A program made the translations under genes and the position numbers. Of a stretch of 7,747 nucleotides of DNA, positions 6,742 through 7,747 are shown piece by piece. Every line of letters begins with the position of its first letter. Within the stretch, counting starts at the first letter, position 1. The notes beneath the pieces are model-generated. The model ran no database searches. It was not told the DNA's origin and worked only from the letters and a program-made list of their open reading frames with translations. This DNA comes from Tannerella sp. (GTDB taxonomy: Bacteria; Bacteroidota; Bacteroidia; Bacteroidales; Tannerellaceae): positions 1 to 7,747 of the forward strand of contig JAITPL010000012.1 of NCBI GenBank assembly GCA_031289445.1, given 5' to 3'.

Positions 6742-6774
6742 TTTTGCGATTTGAATTTAAAATGCGTAATTTCG
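6742..6774 (+). promoter_or_regulatory. promoter of the truncated transposase
   Basis: TTTTG (6742-6746), a 20-nt spacer and TAATTTCG (6767-6774) match the Bacteroidota promoter with one deviation in the -7 box (C for T). Transcription would start near 6781, about 25 nt before ATG 6806, so the remnant ORF may still be expressed. Confidence 0.5.
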
Positions 6775-6805
6775 TGGATTTTTCACATAAAATCCCCTCT
6801 AAATT

Positions 6806-7228
6806 ATGCATACAGGCAAATATGTGTTTGCACAAGTGGTCGAATTTTTCAACAAATACGGGTTCGACAAGTGCAAGTGCGTAAAGCGCTACAACGGCAA
6901 CTTTCACGTGCGAGAACTTGACTGTTTGTATCAAAACCGTTGGCAAATCGAGGTCTTTTTCAAGTGGATAAAGCAAAATCTTACTGTCAAGAAATTATGG
7001 GGATATTCCCCGAATGCTGTTAGAGTACATCTGCGGGTAATGATCTGTACGCACTTGATTGTGGCATACATCAAGCATTGCTTGAATAGTCAACTCTCAA
7101 TCTTCCAAATGATGCAGATTCTGAAAGTATCGGCTTTCGACAAAACGCTGTTACGGGAACTGCTAACGATGTCCAACGAAATTCAAATCAATCAATATGT
7201 CAAAGAACAACTATCTTTATTTGGTTAA
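6806..7228 (+). CDS. internally deleted IS4-family transposase (DUF4372 N-terminus joined to YREK C-terminus)
   Basis: The 140-aa ORF begins MHTGKYVFAQVVEFF...VKRYNGNFHVREL (1-40), which resembles the start of DUF4372 transposases, then passes straight into DCLYQNRWQIEVFFKWIKQNL. That second part contains an exact Y-(2)-R-(3)-E-(6)-K signature with the catalytic glutamate (YQNRWQIE...K), normally found near residue 280-300. The C-terminal part (NAVRVHLRVMICTHLIVAYIKH... through FDKTLLRELL) is as in intact IS4-type enzymes. The region that would carry the two catalytic aspartates is absent, so the product cannot be an active DDE transposase. The junction falls at about residues 38-43 (bases 6917-6934); a shared RELxC-like stretch there could have guided the deletion. 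The frame was kept with no stop codon. It might be inert, or might bind the element's ends; no function is shown. Confidence 0.82.
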   Translation: MHTGKYVFAQVVEFFNKYGFDKCKCVKRYNGNFHVRELDCLYQNRWQIEVFFKWIKQNLTVKKLWGYSPNAVRVHLRVMICTHLIVAYIKHCLNSQLSIFQMMQILKVSAFDKTLLRELLTMSNEIQINQYVKEQLSLFG

Positions 7229-7237
7229 AATATTTAA

Positions 7238-7251
7238 TGATTTAGTGCATC
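7238..7251 (+). repeat. right terminal inverted repeat of the IS4-like element
   Basis: TGATTTAGTGCATC is the reverse complement of the left end except for one base. It starts 9 nt after the transposase stop codon, as expected of a compact IS right end. Confidence 0.8.
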
Positions 7252-7257
7252 AGTAGT
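7252..7257 (+). repeat. candidate target-site duplication, right copy
   Basis: Second AGTAGT, directly following the right inverted repeat and identical to 6670-6675. Confidence 0.55.
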
Positions 7258-7384
7258 AATTCTTCATTCTCAATTCAAAAGAGGGGGAGGGCTGAGCGGC
7301 AAAACGCAGTTATTGAAAATACCGGCAGTCATCTCATAATTCTTAATTCTTTACACCGGACAAAAACCGCCCGCATCCCGACCC

Positions 7385-7421
7385 GGCGAGGCTCGCCGAT
7401 GCCTCCCCTCTTGAGAGGAGG
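7385..7421. repeat. G/C-rich palindromic repeat cluster
   Basis: Two adjacent hairpins can form. GGCGA (7385-7389) pairs with TCGCC (7393-7397). CCTCCCCTC (7402-7410) pairs with most of GAGAGGAGG (7413-7421). A longer-range arm, CGATGCC (7397-7403), matches GGCATCG at 7468-7474. The second hairpin runs into GTAGGGGGTGTG; the minus-strand reading gives the 'HPLPPLKRGG'-type pseudo-peptide often produced by this kind of intergenic repeat, and a related AAGAGGGGGAGGG block lies at 7279-7291 in the opposite orientation. Confidence 0.55.
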
Positions 7422-7485
7422 TAGGGGGTGTGTTATGGTAACGCCTATGCAGCCAACCGCGAGGCGGGGCATCGCAAGCGCGAGT

Positions 7486-7518
7486 AACCCTAACAGGGTT
7501 TTGAACCCTGTTAGGGTT
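7486..7518. repeat. nested perfect inverted repeat (AACCCTAACAGGGTT arms)
   Basis: AACCCTAACAGGGTT (7486-7500), spacer TTG, then AACCCTGTTAGGGTT (7504-7518) form a perfect 15-bp inverted repeat with a 3-nt loop. Each arm is itself a palindrome (AACCCT-3-AGGGTT), so the site can fold either as one long hairpin or as two short ones. It lies about 90 bp upstream of the promoter of the right-edge gene. It could be a terminator, a REP-like repeat or a protein-binding site; the sequence does not say which. Confidence 0.75.
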
Positions 7519-7604
7519 TGTGCGGTCGGTGCAGATTTGTATTTGGTGTATTTATACAACCCGTTGGCAGAATTAGAATATCATTAAAAAAAACAGCGAA
7601 AAAG

Positions 7605-7635
7605 TTGTGTATCAATTAAATAAGCAGTATATTTG
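7605..7635 (+). promoter_or_regulatory. near-ideal Bacteroidota promoter of the right-edge gene
   Basis: TTG (7605-7607), a 20-nt spacer and TATATTTG (7628-7635) match the consensus completely. Transcription would start near 7642, giving an A-rich leader of about 30 nt before ATG 7672. Confidence 0.7.
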
Positions 7636-7671
7636 TAGTGTAAACATACAAAATAGAAACTTACAAAAAAG

Positions 7672-7747
7672 ATGCACAACCTGGCAGCAAATTTCGGTAA
7701 AATGTTGGAGATATGCAACAGATTCGGTAAGGAATTGACCGGTAAAA
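7672..7747 (+). CDS. start of an unidentified gene cut by the right edge (possibly an IS982-like transposase)
   Basis: Only 25 codons are visible: MHNLAANFGKMLEICNRFGKELTGK. The start is supported by the strong promoter 37 nt upstream and by the A-rich leader (ACAAAAAAG just before ATG). The pattern 'NFGKMLEICNRF...L' faintly recalls the N-terminus of IS982-family transposases in Bacteroidota, but 25 residues are too few for an assignment, and no IS end is recognisable upstream. It is on the plus strand, opposite to the main gene block. Confidence 0.5.
   Translation, partial: MHNLAANFGKMLEICNRFGKELTGK

Larger units (their letters stand above)
6676..7251 (+). mobile_element. IS4-like (DUF4372-type) element, internally deleted derivative
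   Basis: This 576-bp unit is bounded by 14-bp terminal inverted repeats with one mismatch and flanked by AGTAGT on both sides. It holds a plus-strand promoter and one 140-aa ORF made of the two ends of a DUF4372 transposase. Full-length relatives, as I know the family, encode roughly 380-390 aa, so about 700-750 bp of the coding centre is missing while both termini survive. It therefore looks like a non-autonomous, MITE-like derivative that could be moved by an intact relative elsewhere in the genome. Its left end lies 30 bp from the relA -7 box, and its own gene points away from relA. Family assignment rests on the transposase ends; the family name IS4 is from knowledge, not from a search. 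Confidence 0.82.
7258..7604. other. gene-free spacer rich in short repeats
   Basis: No ORF here has coding character or a recognisable product. The stretch starts with AATTC-centred A/T repeats (AATTC at 7258, 7272, 7338 and 7345), which mirror GAATT motifs left of the IS (6658-6670). It goes on with G-rich blocks (GAGGGGGAGGG at 7281-7291), then the palindromic clusters at 7385-7421 and 7486-7518. Composition shifts from A/T-rich to G/C-rich and back, unlike the neighbouring genes. It resembles the dispersed intergenic repeats common in Bacteroidales genomes. No tRNA- or CRISPR-like structure is visible. Confidence 0.6.

Noticed and set aside
6716..6976. Minus-strand 86-aa frame within the IS element
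   Set aside because: Antisense to the transposase ORF, with A/T-driven composition.
7258..7518. CRISPR array
   Set aside because: The repeats are palindromic and A/T or G-rich but not evenly spaced direct repeats with unique spacers, and no cas gene is visible.
7329..7559. Minus-strand 76-aa frame with HPLPPLKRGG
   Set aside because: It is the translation of the palindromic intergenic repeat; no promoter and no protein family fits.

Overview
The window looks like a chromosomal segment of an uncultured or unnamed member of the Bacteroidota, most likely order Bacteroidales. Three things point there. Most genes are preceded by the Bacteroidota-type promoter (TAnnTTTG at -7, in the best cases with a TTG/TTTG element 20 nt upstream). 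Start codons lack Shine-Dalgarno sequences and sit behind A/T-rich leaders. The gene families (6-bladed beta-propeller lipoprotein, AAA-ATPase-like/PD-(D/E)XK proteins, Tat-type Gfo/Idh/MocA oxidoreductase, DUF4372-type IS4 transposase) are typical of that phylum. No genus is claimed.

Layout, left to right. Bases 1-6614 are a nearly continuous block of minus-strand genes. In transcription order (right to left) they are: a RelA/SpoT-family ppGpp synthetase whose HD hydrolase domain is degenerate (6614-4407); a two-gene RelE/ParE-type toxin-antitoxin module, antitoxin first, overlapping by 8 nt (4356-3903); a secreted Gfo/Idh/MocA oxidoreductase with a twin-arginine leader (3868-2567); a strong stem-loop (2561-2531); an AAA-ATPase-like protein with a C-terminal PD-(D/E)XK nuclease domain, behind its own good promoter (2457-868); and a beta-propeller lipoprotein that runs off the left edge (815-1).

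Bases 6639-7747 are an accessory, repeat-rich stretch on the plus strand. A 576-bp IS4-like element (6676-7251) has 14-bp terminal inverted repeats, a candidate 6-bp target duplication and a promoter. Its single 140-aa ORF joins the DUF4372 N-terminus in frame to the C-terminal YREK region of the transposase, so the catalytic centre is missing but both ends are kept. It sits about 30 bp upstream of the relA promoter. Next come about 350 bp without a gene, rich in AATTC-type, G-rich palindromic and nested AACCCT/AGGGTT inverted repeats. Finally a near-consensus promoter drives a gene cut by the right edge.

The genes do not form an obvious single pathway. relA, the TA module and the ATPase-nuclease each have their own promoter candidate. 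No promoter match was found just upstream of the oxidoreductase, so it may depend on read-through from the TA operon. The most noteworthy items are the internally deleted, in-frame IS derivative, the RelA with a lost hydrolase site but an RxKD-like synthetase motif, and the repeat cluster at 7385-7518.
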